Below, piece by piece: positions 19,556-29,425 of a DNA stretch of 57,500 bases (within the stretch, counting starts at the first letter, position 1; the number at the start of each line of letters is the position of its first letter). Made by a program: the position numbers and the translations under genes. The notes under the pieces were generated by a model. It made no database searches. It was not told the DNA's origin and saw only the letters and a program-made list of their open reading frames with translations. This DNA is from Symbiodinium natans. Its lineage: Eukaryota > Sar > Dinophyceae > Suessiales > Symbiodiniaceae. The stretch covers positions 887,501 to 945,000 of the forward strand of contig CAJNDS010000225.1 of assembly GCA_905221605.1 (NCBI GenBank). The letters run 5' to 3'.

Positions 19556-19694
19556 CCCTTGGGGCTACGATGGCCATGGCGCCATGCTCGTGCCTCGATG
19601 GCTGCTTCGCCTTCGCGTCGAACGCCGGTCAGCCCACCGTACTCCACCGGGGTCCTATGATGCCCGCTGCCCGACCACCCCGAACTACCCAAAG
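19556..19694 (+). CDS. Putative exon (hypothetical)
   Basis: The open frame reads PWGYDGHGAMLVPRWLLRLR and continues through RRSAHRTPPGSYDARC to NYPK, ending AAG|GTTCGG at phase 0. Upstream AG is at 19554-19555. The minus strand is also open, so strand rests on splice context. No family. Confidence 0.4.
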
Positions 19695-19901
19695 GTTCGG
19701 GCTTGTAGGGTTTAGGGGCTGCAGAGCAGCGGAGGCCGCCTGAGGCATGTTCACGGCGCACTTCGGAGGGCTCGGGGGTCAAGGCTTTGTTTGGCTTCGG
19801 TTGGTGTAGAGTTCAGGGCTCTCAGCATTCAGGGTTTAGGGTTCAGAGTTTAGGGCTTGGGGTGTTTGTAGGGTCACTCCTGACGTGGCTTTTGGTGGCA
19901 G

Positions 19902-19972
19902 GCGCGAGGCTGCCGGAGAAAGCAGCACCCACCCCAAGTCGGGGCCCCAGCGCCTCCAAACCATCGGCTTTG
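19902..19972 (+). CDS. Putative exon, all three frames open
   Basis: Bounded by GGTGGCAG and TG|GTTTCA. All three frames are open, so the translation cannot be chosen: Pro/Ser/Ala-rich in one, REAAGESSTHPKSGPQRLQT in another. Confidence 0.35.
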
Positions 19973-20251
19973 GTTTCATGGTTTAGGGTTTACAGGTTAG
20001 GGTTGGAGATTAGAGGCGGGTTTAGACGGCTTAGTGTGTAGGGTCTACGTCTAGGGTTGACAGTTTCAGGATTCTAGGGCTGGGAGTGCAAGGAGCCCAG
20101 ATTCAACCTGTAGCCCCGTTTTGCGCCAAGACTCCAAAGAAGCCCCAATCAACGTTTATGAAGCTTTGATGTTTTCAGAGACGCTCCCATTCACCTCTAG
20201 CTTTGGCATGCTTTGGTGGCCCTGGTTGAGGGTTTAGGGCTCAGGGTTTAG

Positions 20252-20320
20252 CTGGCTGCCAGCCAGGTGCCCAGCCTGCTGCAAAAGCAGCAGCACAAGC
20301 AGTAGCACAAGGCCCTGTGG
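20252..20320 (+). CDS. Putative Ala/Gln-rich exon
   Basis: Follows a TTTAG acceptor formed by telomere-like repeat and ends G|GTTTGC. Reads GCQPGAQPAAKAAAQAVAQG, then PV. Low complexity; linker-like. Parent gene unknown. Confidence 0.35.
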
Positions 20321-20752
20321 GTTTGCAGTCTAGGGTTTATAGGGTTTAGGGTTTAGGGTTTATAGGGTTTAGGAGTTTTAACGTACAGGGTTGGAGGGGG
20401 GGCCGAAGGGAAGTATGTCTGGTCCTAGACGTATAATCCCGATCTAGGGCCCTCGGCATTCTTCCCGTGTCCTCACCACCTCCTCCCAAAGCCCCCTTCA
20501 AAGAGCCCCTATAACCCATGAGCCTAAAGAGCTCCCTTTCCGTCCTTCCGCCTTCGACTGGGGGGGGCAGCTGGACAGCTTCCATCTTGAAGTAAGCCCG
20601 CGAAGCCTCAGCCTAAAGCCTCACTCGCCCCAGAGCCCGAGGTCCTGCACGCTTTCTTACGGTTTAGGGTCTTAGGGGCTCAATTCCGATCCCTGAACCG
20701 TAAGCACCCCGACCGAATCCCTTGCAGCCCCCCAAACCCCTCAAGATTGAAT

Positions 20753-20975
20753 CCTTGGAAGCCCTTTTTTGACTTAGCAAGTGGGGTTCGTAAGGTGGGT
20801 TATGGGGGATTAGAATAGGGTTTCTAGCCGATACTAAGTAGACTTACTATCTTAGGGTAGTTGCATGGTCCTCTTAGTAAAAGGCACTTGTACCCCTTAT
20901 ATACCCCTTATATAACCTAATTGAGGGCCCATCATCAGAACCCTTCAAGAAGGCTAAGTCAAAGGAGCTTCCAAG
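20753..20975. mobile_element. MITE family 2, expanded copy
   Basis: Left end 'cttggaagccctttttt' and right end 'aaaggagcttccaag' form inverted repeats; GACTTAG and CTAAGTC pair just inside. The same family is at 44006-44121 and 48036-48150. This copy is ~220 bp, with extra sequence in the middle. Confidence 0.8.
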
Positions 20976-20983
20976 CCAGCCAG

Positions 20984-21071
20984 GCCCCGCGTCCCCGAGC
21001 CCTTCGCCTGAAGCGGGCACGCAGGAGCCTGCAAAGCCTCCTCTGAGCCTGGAGGCGGGGGAGGGCGGTGG
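20984..21071 (+). CDS. Putative Pro/Ser/Glu-rich exon
   Basis: Starts after AGCCAG (AG|G), a few bases after the MITE, and ends GTTAAGG. Reads PASPSPSPEAGTQEPAKPPL and then SLEAGEGG. Probably a disordered segment. The acceptor region touches the MITE end. Confidence 0.45.
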
Positions 21072-21135
21072 GTTAAGGGTTAAGGGTTAAGGGTTAAGGG
21101 TCAAGGGTCAAGGGTTAAGGGTTAAGGGTTTTGGT
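21072..21135. repeat. (GGGTTAA)n G-strand variant array
   Basis: About nine heptamer units GGGTTAA/GGGTCAA immediately after the exon. Confidence 0.9.
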
Positions 21136-21209
21136 GTCGAGTGTTTGGGTTCACCCCGACCGCAGACTTGAGAGGATTATTGGGGGGCTGCACCCAACAT
21201 GTCTTTCAG

Positions 21210-21759
21210 GCGCAGTCGTGCCATTTCCTCTGCCCAGGCTCGCATCGCCGCGCGGCAAGAGGACACGGAGACGCTGGAGATTATTGCCTCGGTGCTGAGG
21301 CCGAAATGGGGTCTAGGTTTAGGGTTTGGGGTTTAGGGTTTAGGGTCTAGGGTTTAGGGTTTAGGGTCTAGGGTTTTAGGGCTTTGGGGGCCTCGCTGCA
21401 GGGTTGAAGGTTGTTGGGCATGGGATTTTGGGTTTGGGGTTGGGGGTTGTTGTGTTAACGGTTTCGGGGGGCTTAGGGGATTGAGGGTTGGTGGGTTTGG
21501 GGCTTTTGGGAGTTCAGGGGCTCAAGGCTGGACAGTGTACGGTTTTTTTTTATTTGGAGTTCAGGGGTTTTAGGGTTCGTGGTTCCGTTCGAGTTCAGGG
21601 GCTTGTGGGCTCTGCCGCAGCCCCAACAAACCGCAAAACTCGCAGGCGGTCGATCTCCGGCACCGATGAGCAGGGCCGCACTCTCCTCTTCTACGCCGTG
21701 CGCGGGAACCGCGACGACTCCGGCGCGGGCCCCTGGACGTTTGAGCTCCTCCGAGCATG
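21210..21759 (+). CDS. Ankyrin-repeat gene, two exons
   Basis: Exon a is 21210-21310: RSRAISSAQARIAARQEDTE, then TLEIIASVLRPKW, with G| at the end. Exon b is 21621-21759 after TGCCGCAG, phase-compatible with exon a. It holds an ankyrin-type core (GTDEQGRTLLFYAVRGN) followed by WTFELLRA. Ankyrin repeats have the pattern D-x-x-G-R-T-x-L-x-x-A and a helix ending in LL; they bind protein partners. The intron is mainly G-strand telomere-like repeat with a T9 run. Further ankyrin pieces at 23719 and 25609 suggest one long gene (inference). Confidence 0.6.
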
Positions 21760-22134
21760 GTTTGGCGGTTCAGGGTTTAGGGTTTAGGGTTTGGAGTTCA
21801 GGGTTTAGGGCTTCTAAATCCTGAGCTTCTGGAACCCCAAAAGGGAGCCTAAACCGTCTTTGCCTCTGAAGCCCCTGAACTCCTCCAACTCTAACCCCCA
21901 GCGCGGTCAACCCTCTTGGCCCTCCTGTGAGGCACCTCAAACCCTAAACCCCTAAACCCCAAACCCAAAACTCTGGACCACCCTAACCTCCCAAACCCAG
22001 AAACTGCAAACCCCTACAAGCCCCCTTCCAAGAAAACCCTAAACCTTTCACCCTAAACCCTAAACCCTAAACCCTAAACCGTAAACTCTAAGCCCTAAAC
22101 CCGAGACCCCCCAAGAAACGGTATGTGCTCGCAG

Positions 22135-22190
22135 GCGAAACACAGGTCTCCAAAACCGCGGTGGCGAAGGCAGCCATGGCTGCCATGGGA
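22135..22190 (+). CDS. Possible exon, ankyrin-like frame
   Basis: Follows a GTGCTCGCAG acceptor. One frame reads ETQVSKTAVAKAAMAAMGG, compatible with an ankyrin helix. Its phase does not join the previous exon directly. The end is undefined. Confidence 0.3.
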
Positions 22191-22254
22191 GGCCCTTTTC
22201 TCCTTTTTGGGGTTGAGGGTTTTGGGGCTTAGGGTGGAGGGTTTTTGGGCTGAT

Positions 22255-22342
22255 ATGGTTATTGTTACTATTCTTATTATTGTTCTTCTTCTTCTTACTA
22301 TTATCATTTACATTGTTTTTTTTTTTTTTTGGGGGGGGGGGG
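22255..22342. repeat. TTA/TTC microsatellite, poly(T), poly(G) junction
   Basis: A TTN-rich stretch runs into about T15 and then about G12, before G-strand telomere-like repeat. The same order recurs at about 23310-23413 and 26650-26748. Confidence 0.9.
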
Positions 22343-23304
22343 CTTGGGGCTTAGGGTTCAGGGGTTTTGGGTTTTTGGGTGCTGGGTTTTAGGGTTTAGA
22401 CACGCTGGGGGGGTTGAGGGTCGGGGGGGGTTTTGTTTGGGGGGCACATAAGGATGACACAATAACAGCCCTAACCCTAAACCCTTGTAACCCTACCCCG
22501 AAACCCTAATACCGCTCCACAGCCGAGGGGGGCGGGGGGCGGGGGGCGGACAGTTTCCGGTTCCCCTTCCCCCACATACCCCTAAACCCTCTTTGGGTCA
22601 GCTCAAGGCTTCGGGCGGTTGGTTTTTCAACCAGGGAATCCACCCCCGACCCAGCGTCACAAAGGCCTCCTATACAATACCGCGCCTGTATACAAAAGGG
22701 ACCCTAAAACGGGACCCTAATTTGAAGAACTAGCCCTATTCCCAGCCGCAAGCCAAGCATTGCCCCCCATGCTGCGGCCGTGGCCAGGAGCCCCAGTGAT
22801 GGAAGCTGCTCCACAGTACCTTGTCCAGAGGCGCGGGCGTAGCACAACCGTAGGGTCAAGCGGCAGTACCTTGGGATGTTCCCCCATATGCTAACAGGCC
22901 CTCAGCTCGCCCCTTGGGGCCTCCTCGCCCAAGGCGGAAATTCGACATAAACTTCCAGGCGAGGCACCTGGGGTTTTGGGTTAGGGTTTATAGGGTCTAG
23001 GGTCTAGGGTTTAGGGTCTAGGGTTTAGGGTTTAGGGTTTAGGTTTTAGGGTTTAGGGTTTAGGGTTGCGGTCTCGGGAGCTGTGAAGGAAGTTTGTGTG
23101 CATACCTAGTATGTTAGCTTAGGACTTGGGTTCAGGTCTCGGGGAAAGGTGGCCCACATCGAACTTGGGTTTCCGTGCATATACCCTTATATGCCTCTTG
23201 CAGAGGCCTTGTGGCAAAAGAGCCACGAGAATACGGGCCATGCAGCAGCTACTACACGGCACAATAGGTGGCTTCTCAGGGTACCTTGCCCTTTCAAATA
23301 TTAC

Positions 23305-23341
23305 CATTCTGATTCTTCTTCTTCTTATTATTATGATGACG

Positions 23342-23384
<43 letters not shown>

Positions 23385-23414
23385 TTTTTTTTTGTTTTTT
23401 TTTGGGGGGGGGGG
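23305..23414. repeat. (ATT)n microsatellite, poly(T), poly(G) junction
   Basis: About 15 ATT units, then T9-G-T9, then G10. Large Tyr/Ile/Asn runs in the frames over it are artefacts. Confidence 0.95.
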
Positions 23415-23464
23415 CGAGTTGAGGGTTTTAGGTGACTATTTCTGGTCCTTATTCTTAATGGCAG

Positions 23465-23522
23465 CAACCCAGAGAAGGCCAGCAAGATGTCGGAGCTCGC
23501 CGCAGCAGAGCTTGTCCCAGTC
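23465..23522 (+). CDS. Putative exon (hypothetical)
   Basis: Starts after AATGGCAG and ends GTC|GTGCGT, the same hexamer used as donor in the gene at 8065. Reads NPEKASKMSELAAAELVPV. Lies in the ankyrin-gene interval and may be part of it. Confidence 0.4.
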
Positions 23523-23718
23523 GTGCGTCGCACCCCCGAAGCCCTACCTAGGACCTAGGGAACCGGGGAACCCCGAAACTTAGAAGTTCATCTACGTCTA
23601 GGGTTTGGGGTTTCGGGTTTAGGGTAATCCCAAGTAGTTCTTGGTCGACTTCCCTGACCGCCTCTACCCAAGACCCTATAAGCCCCAAGGCTTCTCATGA
23701 ACCCCAAACCCTTGCTAG

Positions 23719-23774
23719 AGCGGTGCTGCAACACCAGGTGGCGTCATCCGGGTTGACGCCGCTCATGGAGGCAC
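23719..23774 (+). CDS. Ankyrin-type exon fragment
   Basis: Between TTGCTAG and C|GTTTTT. Reads AVLQHQVASSGLTPLMEA; GLTPLMEA is the characteristic start of an ankyrin first helix (G-x-T-P-L-x-x-A). Supports an ankyrin gene running through 21.2-26.5 kb. Confidence 0.5.
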
Positions 23775-23910
23775 GTTTTTGGGGGGCCCGAAGACAGGAC
23801 CGAAGCCTAACCCCCTATAATCCCTGTTCAGGACTGTTCGTGTAAGTGGGAACATCCCAATCTCCAACCGCAGCATGGTTAGAGCCCCAAACCGCATTAT
23901 CTGCGGTCAG

Positions 23911-23942
23911 GCCACGCGCTTCGGCAACGCCGAGGCGTCGGG
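23911..23942 (+). CDS. Possible exon fragment, ankyrin interval
   Basis: Follows GCGGTCAG. Reads ATRFGNAEASG before a possible GTTAAC donor, or on through LTAGCL without one. Weak, but in the right place for the ankyrin gene. Confidence 0.3.
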
Positions 23943-23999
23943 GTTAACGGCTGGCTGCTTAAAACCCTTAGGGTTTAGGGTTTTAGGGTTTAGGATCCC

Positions 24000-24390
24000 T
24001 TAAGCAACCTTCCTCTCTCTTGCTCAGGGCTGTGGGTGTGGCATGTAGCTAGTGCTTGCATATGCGCATCATGGACAGAAAACTCCCGTGCACGTCTCAG
24101 GGTCATCCAGGGCTTGGGTACTGAGGCACTGTAGGCAGGCATTTTTTAGTAATTACGCATGGACTCCCAATGTAACTTGCCTTGGGGCGAAGGGCTTGGG
24201 GTCTTTTCGTGTCTAGGGTGAAAGTCTTGCTATAGGGTTCTTAAGGGAGGGGGGCTCAAGAGGTTATGTATCCCAAGCTTCCCGAAAACTCCCGGCTACT
24301 CCCGAATTCTCCCTAAGCTTCCCTGAGGCTTTTTAGGGACCTATCCCCCTTGAAGCCCCCCTTGCAGCCCCCTCCTTGAAGCACCCTCTA
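24000..24390. other. Unique stretch, no recognised gene
   Basis: Contains a CCTTGAAGC/CCCCCTT duplication near 24350 and 'cccgaaaactcccggctactcccgaattctccc' tandem-like phrases. No coding evidence. Confidence 0.4.
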
Positions 24391-24394
24391 ATCT

Positions 24395-24475
24395 TACTAA
24401 ACCCTAAACCCTAAACCCTAAACCCTAAACCCTAAACCCTAAAGCCTAAACCCTAAACCCTAAACCCCTAAACTG
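24395..24475. repeat. C-strand telomere-like run
   Basis: About ten CCCTAAA units with one CCTAAAG variant. Confidence 0.95.
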
Positions 24476-24479
24476 TCAT

Positions 24480-25220
24480 TCTGGTGGTTTTTCTGGCCCT
24501 TGATGCCAGCTGAACGGGATCGCTGCTCGAGGTTCATGTGCTTCGGCTTGCCAGTTTCCTACCCCCCTAAAGGCTGTGATAGAAGTCAAGGCCCAACTCA
24601 GTTGATAAGGCAGATAAACCCTCACAGCACCCTAGTTCCTAAACCCTGAACTCTGAACACTAAACCCTCCACCCTACACCTAAACCCTAAACCGAACTCT
24701 AAAGCGTAGGTGCGGAACTAAGCGAGGCCCAAAGCCCCAACCTTCGAACCTTCAGAGCGCTCAGAGCCCTCCGTGCCTGCCTTGCGAACTAAACGCACTC
24801 TCGCGCCCTAAAACCCGCAGGGTTTAGTTAGGGTAGTTTAGGGTTTAGGGTTTAGGGTTCAGCATCTCATGTTCGATCTTTCACTAGTCTAGCAGCTTTC
24901 AAGCGACAGGAAAATACCCACCCGACCAAAGAACCCCACAAGATGAAGAAAATAGATAGTTCACTCAATCCATAAACCTTAGACTCCATACCCTAGGGCC
25001 CTACACCGCACGCCTTTAAAAACACCGGCCTCAAGCTCTCTCACTTTACCCGACTTATTCTCCTTATTGGGCATCGAGCCTTGAGCCTGGAGCCCTAAGC
25101 CCTAACCCTGGGCCCTGAGCTGTAAACCCTGCGACCTGATGCGCTGAACCTGAAACCCTGGTTCCAGAAGCCCCCTACCCTAGGCCCCTCTCTCAGGACC
25201 CCCTTGGACTTGCCTGGGCG
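24480..25220. other. Mostly unique with short decayed repeats
   Basis: Short C-strand (24640-24720) and G-strand (24820-24860) remnants. AT-richer 24890-25060. No supported exon. Confidence 0.4.
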
Positions 25221-25293
25221 TGCCTATGCCAACGATCCGTTGTGCCTATGCCGACGAACCGTTGTGCCTATGCCGACGAATGCCGACGAAGAG
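25219..25293. repeat. 22-bp tandem repeat, about 3 copies
   Basis: The unit contains 'gttgtgcctatgccgacgaa', with a first diverged copy and a truncated last one. The period is not a multiple of three, so it is probably noncoding. Confidence 0.85.
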
Positions 25294-25608
25294 ATTAAGG
25301 TTGATGTATACAGCTAAGAGAGCTTTAGGGTTTAGGGTTTAGGGGTGAAGGGTTTACCCCGAAACCCTGAAACCCCTCAACAAACCTAAAGCCCCTGAAC
25401 ATCCCCAAGCCCCGGAGCATCCCTAAACGCCAAGCCGTCAGCCCTCTAAACCCCAAACCCAATCCTTCCCCAACCCCCCAAACCCCACACCCCAAACCCC
25501 AGACCCTAAACCCCAAACCCTAAACCCCAACACCCTAAACCCCAAACCCTAAACCCCAAACCCTGAACCCCTCCCTCCCCCCCAACCCCCTCCGACCCGA
25601 GCTCGCAG

Positions 25609-26486
25609 GCCGTGGCGCTGCTCCTGGCGCTGCGCGCCGACCCCGCCCTCCGGGATGCTGCAGGCTTCAAGTGGTATCTATGAGAGGGTTTGGGGTTTAG
25701 GGTTTAGGGTTTAGGGTCTAGGGTTTGGGGTTTGGGGGTTGGGATGTTCCCCCTGTATACTAACAGTCGTGAAGAGGGATTCCAAAAGGGGGCTACTAGA
25801 ATCCCTATTACGTACTGTTAGTATAAGGGGGAACATCCCAAGGTATCTAAGTGTTTTGCTGCTTTTTTGATATTGAAGGATGTGACATGTCTTGAGGTTT
25901 CTTGAGGGTTTTGGGGGGCTCCATGAAGGCGCCTTAAAGCGGGCTTATGCGCCCAAAGTCTCAAGGCCCATGCTGAATTCGATGTGAGTTTTGGGCGAGC
26001 TGGTTCCCGAATCTGGTATACATAGAAACCCAGGGGAAAATGTAGATATCTTATTTGTTAGTATGGATGGGTCTCAGGAGTGTATACAAAAGAGGTGAAG
26101 TGCAGAAGATATCTGAGCACTTTTTTCCACATGCCAGGCCTAAACAGAGACCTTATGCAACGTCAGGTCTACGTTTTTCACCCCATAACCCACCCTACGC
26201 CCTAAATCCTAAACCCTCTGACCCCCCCCCCCCCCCCCCCCCCCAAACTGTCAAGCAAGCCTCAGCCCTCAACCCTAAACCTTAAGCCCTAAACCCAAAC
26301 CCCAAACCCCAAACCCCAAACCCCAAACCCCAAACCCCAAACCCCAAACCCCAAACCCTCAACCCTCAACCCTCAACCCCCTCCTGGCGAGGCCTGACAG
26401 CCCTGGACATCGCCAAGTCCCGGCTGCCTGACTATTTGGAGTTCAAGGCCCATGCTGTGTGCCTAGACTCTGGCTTGACAAAAAAA
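25609..26486 (+). CDS. Ankyrin-repeat exons joined by a GC-AG intron
   Basis: Exon c is 25609-25663 (after GCTCGCAG) and exon d is 26392-26486 (after GGCGAG). Exon c reads AVALLLALRADPALRDAA plus one base. Exon d adds two bases and reads LTALDIAKSRLPDYLEFKAH. Joining at a GC donor (GCAG|GCTTCA) and an AG|G acceptor gives LRDAAGLTALDIAK, an excellent ankyrin consensus. A GT donor 11 bp further on would break the frame. The ~728 bp intron contains G-strand repeat, MITE family 3, poly(C) and C-strand repeat. Exon d can end at AAA|GTTTAGG. Probably the same gene as 21210-21759. Confidence 0.65.
25738..25841. mobile_element. Hairpin MITE family 3, intact copy inside an intron
   Basis: Near-perfect long inverted repeat: ttgggatgttccccctgtat against its complement at 25822-25841, continuing through 'actaacag' and 'ctgttagt'. 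Homologous to 56742-56862. Sits within the proposed ankyrin intron. Confidence 0.9.
26220..26385. repeat. Poly(C) and (CCCCAAA)n C-strand tract
   Basis: A C20-type run at about 26223-26243, then ten or so CCCCAAA units and CCCTCAA variants leading to the GGCGAG acceptor. Confidence 0.9.
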
Positions 26487-26524
26487 GTTTAGGGTTTAGG
26501 GTTTAGGGTTTCGGCTTGATTCAG

Positions 26525-26588
26525 AAGGGACCACAAGGTGCCCTTCCAAGAACAGTTGAGGCGTGTGGAGTTCTTCTTTGAGATCTGG
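26525..26588 (+). CDS. Putative exon (hypothetical)
   Basis: Starts after GATTCAG and ends TGG|GTTTGG. Reads RDHKVPFQEQLRRVEFFFEI then W. It follows ankyrin exon d by 38 bp, but that spacing and the phases argue against direct splicing. May belong to an alternative isoform or another gene. Confidence 0.4.
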
Positions 26589-26649
26589 GTTTGGGGTTCA
26601 GAGGGCTAGTTTAGGGGGTTTCGTGGGTTTGGTAGGCGGTTTATGTTAG

Positions 26650-26713
26650 GTTTTTGTATTTCTATTCTTATCCTACTTTATTATTATTATATTTATATTT
26701 TTATTTTTTTATT

Positions 26714-26744
<31 letters not shown>

Positions 26745-26748
26745 GCGG
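26650..26748. repeat. AT-rich microsatellite, poly(T), poly(G) junction
   Basis: TTTAT/ATT-rich DNA, then a T13 run and a G20-type run with one C. Same architecture as 22255 and 23305. Confidence 0.95.
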
Positions 26749-26881
26749 GGTGGCGTTAGGGCTCAGGGGCGAATTATTCACAGCGCTTCAGAGGCAGGGT
26801 GCCCACAAGGCGTGGAGGTGCAGAAGCACAACCTTTTTGGGTTTAGGGTTTCGGAGTTTAGGGTTCAGGGATTAGGGGTTA

Positions 26882-26962
26882 ATCCTAAAACCCTAAACCC
26901 TAAACCCTAAACCCTAAACCCTAAACCCTAAACCCTAAACCCTAAACCCTAAACCCTAAACG
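26882..26962. repeat. C-strand telomere-like run
   Basis: Eleven or so perfect CCCTAAA units directly before the putative terminal exon. Confidence 0.95.
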
Positions 26963-26974
26963 TGTCATCGGAAG

Positions 26975-27051
26975 TCCTGCAAGCCGCAGATTCTCGGCAG
27001 GAGATGCAGTGCTCAGAGGACCGGTGGTCAGCGGTGAAGGACCAACCCTGA
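26975..27051 (+). CDS. Putative terminal exon (hypothetical)
   Basis: Starts after TCGGAAG and ends at TGA 27049-27051. Reads LQAADSRQEMQCSEDRWSAV and then KDQP. Only this frame is open and of normal composition. Could be the 3' end of the ankyrin gene (inference). Confidence 0.45.
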
Positions 27052-27269
27052 ACCCTGGGGGGGGGCCTTTTGGATCCTAAACCCTAAGCCCTAAACCCTA
27101 AACCCTAAACCCTAAAACCCTAAAACCCTAAACCCTAAACCCTATAAGCCCCGGAAAGCCTGTCAACCCATAAGCCCAGAAAACCCCTAAGCCCTGTAAG
27201 GCCTGCAAACCCTACAAATCCCACAAAATAGAAGCCTGCAAACCCTCTAAACACTAAACCTGAAACCTT

Positions 27270-27800
27270 AATCCGAGCACCTGTTTAATTGGGCCCCCCC
27301 CCCCCCCCACAATAAGAAAGGCAGGGTTCCGCAATAGTTGGACCATGGCCTTGTATTGATTCTCTATTAAAAGCAATAGGCCGCAGATCCCTGAGGTGCT
27401 GTAGCTTCGCAGCTCAGCAAGCAAAACAAGAAGCCTGCCGACAGATCTTGGAACCCCCCCGAAAACAGTCTTTAAATGTGGTAGGTTTTCCCCATACGAA
27501 AACCCCCCTACTGGAAAGTAGTCTTCCGGCGGGCTTCCGGACGCAAAAAAACTCTTTAAATGTGGGGGTACTAATTGAGCAGGTGCTCGGGTTAAACCCT
27601 AAACCCTAAACCCGAAACCCTAAACCCGAAACCCCGAAAAGGGTGAATAGTCAAACTCAAGGCCGGGTTAGGAACTTTGCACTTCTGGGTCTGGGCAGTC
27701 ACGTCAACCTGGGCAGAGACGGCTTAGGGGCTTGGGGGTTTCGTGATTTTTGGGGGTTTAGGGTTTAGGGTTTAGGGTTCTTAGGGTTTATGGGACACAC
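27270..27800. other. Unique stretch with a duplicated segment
   Basis: 'ctttaaatgtg' with flanking 'gag...aggtgctcgg/gagcacctgtttaattgg' suggests an inverted-repeat element of ~330 bp (27265-27595; CGAGCACCTGTTTAATT against AATTGAGCAGGTGCTCG). No gene supported. Confidence 0.5.
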
Positions 27801-27812
27801 TTGGGGTGCCAG

Positions 27813-27872
27813 GAGTTCGTGGACCGAGATCGGGACCAGATCGCAGCCTTGCTGGAGCGCTTGTCTGGATAG
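27813..27872 (+). CDS. Putative terminal exon (hypothetical)
   Basis: Starts after GGTGCCAG (AG|G) and ends at TAG 27870-27872. Reads EFVDRDRDQIAALLERLSG, an amphipathic helical C-terminus. Phase 0. Upstream tract is G-strand, unusually. Parent gene unknown. Confidence 0.5.
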   Translation, partial: EFVDRDRDQIAALLERLSG

Positions 27873-28138
27873 CGCCCGAAAACGATGCGCGAGTAGGGTT
27901 TCGTTTAGGGTTTAAGGCTCAGGGTTTAGGGTTTAGGGTTTAGGGTTGAGGGTTTAAGGTTTAGGGTTGAGGGTTTAGGGATTAGGGTTTAGGGTTCAGG
28001 GTTCAGGGTTTAGAGTCTAGAGCTGACAGACTACGTGTCAGGGGGTGGCAAGTCGCAGTTTAGGGTGCAGAGCTGAGGGGGCGTCACTTGTGCTTTAGGG
28101 CTCAGGGAAGTGTACAGACCCCCACTCTAAAAAAACCA

Positions 28139-28212
28139 GACCCTGAGCCCCAAGCCCCAAGCCCCAAGCCCCAAGCCCCAAGCCCCAAGCCCCAAGCCCC
28201 AAGCCCCAAGCC
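28139..28212. repeat. (AAGCCCC)n variant array
   Basis: About ten identical heptamers, a homogeneous variant block next to ordinary CCCTAAA/CCCTGAA repeat. Confidence 0.95.
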
Positions 28213-28325
28213 CACCCTGAACCCTGAACCCTAAACCCTAATCCCTAAACCCTAAACCCTAAACCTTAAACCCTCAACCCTAAACCCTGAACCTTGAAAC
28301 CCTAAACCCCATCAGCGGGGCTCAG

Positions 28326-28409
28326 GGTCCGAGGCCCTCCACCCCAAGCCCGAGCCAATCTCTGCCGCGAATCCGGCGCAGAAGCATAGAGGCAGCTGTA
28401 GCTCAGACT
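28326..28409 (+). CDS. Putative Ser/Pro/Arg-rich exon
   Basis: 28 codons, phase 0/0, after GGCTCAG and before GTTGGG. Reads GPRPSTPSPSQSLPRIRRRS then IEAAVAQT. C-strand repeat on both sides. No family. Confidence 0.4.
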
Positions 28410-28444
28410 GTTGGGAGGCTCCGACCTCCAGAGCCCCCGAACCC

Positions 28445-28563
28445 GCAACCCTAAACCCTAAACCCTAAACCCTAAACCCTAAACCCTAAACCCTAAACCC
28501 TAAACCCTAAACCCTAAACCCTAAACCCTAAACCCTAAACCCTAAACCCTAAACCCTAAACCC
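28445..28563. repeat. C-strand telomere-like run
   Basis: About 17 perfect CCCTAAA units. Confidence 0.95.
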
Positions 28564-28731
28564 CACGCCCTGAAGCCTGAAACCCTAGAAGCAGGAACTC
28601 TTCAGCCGAAACCTTGGAAATCGAACAGCCTACCATCCCTTAAGCCTCCCAGCAAGGGTTTAGGGTTTAGGGTTTCGGGTTTAGGGTTTAGGGTTTAGGG
28701 TTTAGGGCTTCGGGCTTCGGGCTTCGCGGCC

Positions 28732-28803
28732 ATGGCTGCAAGCCCGCGCCGCGGAGACAAGGATAAGGACCGGCAGACACAGCTGGGCCGAGCTTGGGCC
28801 TGA
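28732..28803 (+). CDS. Putative first exon with ATG
   Basis: GCGGCCATGGCT is a good eukaryotic start context. Reads MAASPRRGDKDKDRQTQLGR before a TGA at 28801. A GC donor within the last codons would make it a first exon. Otherwise it is a short chance ORF. Confidence 0.35.
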   Translation: MAASPRRGDKDKDRQTQLGRAWA

Positions 28804-29350
28804 GTGTCAGGGGGACCCTTTTTGAGGGACCGCAGGTTTGGGGTTTAGGGTTTGGGGTTTAGGGTTTAGGGTTGCGGTTTTTCGGGTTCGGGGTTCTTTT
28901 TTGGAATGCCCACCCAACATAGATCCCAACCAAGGCCTTCTTGAGGTCTGTTTGCATTCTTTTTTGAGCCGATATTCCCTGAATAAAGCCTTTTTCATAG
29001 CAAGCCCCTTGCACCTCCCTTTCCCCTGGTTCCTAATGAGACAGGGTGGGGCCAGTCGCATAATACTGGTTCCGGTTTAGGGTTTAGGGCCTAATTAGGG
29101 TGTAGGGTTTGTGTAGGGTTTAGGGTGAGGGCGTGGGGATGTTTTGGATTTCGACCCTCAGAAAACCCTAACCTCTAGACTCAGAGTTGTAGGGCATTGG
29201 AGACACCCACTGGTTGTGTTTTTTGGCCTTACTATAGGGAACGAGGACCCGAAGCAATGTTCTTATGGGGATCCCAGGTTTCCGAATTCCTTTAAGTCGC
29301 GAAGCCTTTAAGCCTTAGGATCCCAAAGACTACACCCGCCCAAGCCTCTC
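28804..29350. other. Mostly unique, no supported gene
   Basis: Short G-strand tracts at 28838-28875 and 29073-29130. The section 28890-29062 is unique with overlapping short ORFs on both strands. Confidence 0.4.
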
Positions 29351-29354
29351 GCAG

Positions 29355-29425
29355 GCCCTGGCAGAAGCCCTTCACTCGAAGGAGCCCGTGAAAGAGCGCA
29401 CACCAGCGCAGGAGAGGGAGGCGGA
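29355..29425 (+). CDS. Putative Glu/Ala-rich exon
   Basis: Starts after CTCTCGCAG (AG|G). Reads ALAEALHSKEPVKERTPAQE then REAE, before a G-rich run. The donor is not fixed because of the poly(G). Helical, charged; no family. Confidence 0.45.

Larger units (their letters stand above)
22871..23860. mobile_element. Split hairpin element, MITE family 3
   Basis: The left half at 22871-22900 (ttgggatgttcccccatatg, then ctaacag) and the right half at 23805-23860 (ending gggaacatcccaa) are inverted copies. The intact hairpins at 25738-25841 and 56742-56862 are only ~105-120 bp. Either this copy was interrupted by ~900 bp, including putative exons, or the halves are separate remnants. Confidence 0.5.

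Noticed and set aside
23294-23533. ORFs with Asn, Tyr or Ile runs
   Set aside because: They read the (ATT)n microsatellite in different frames.
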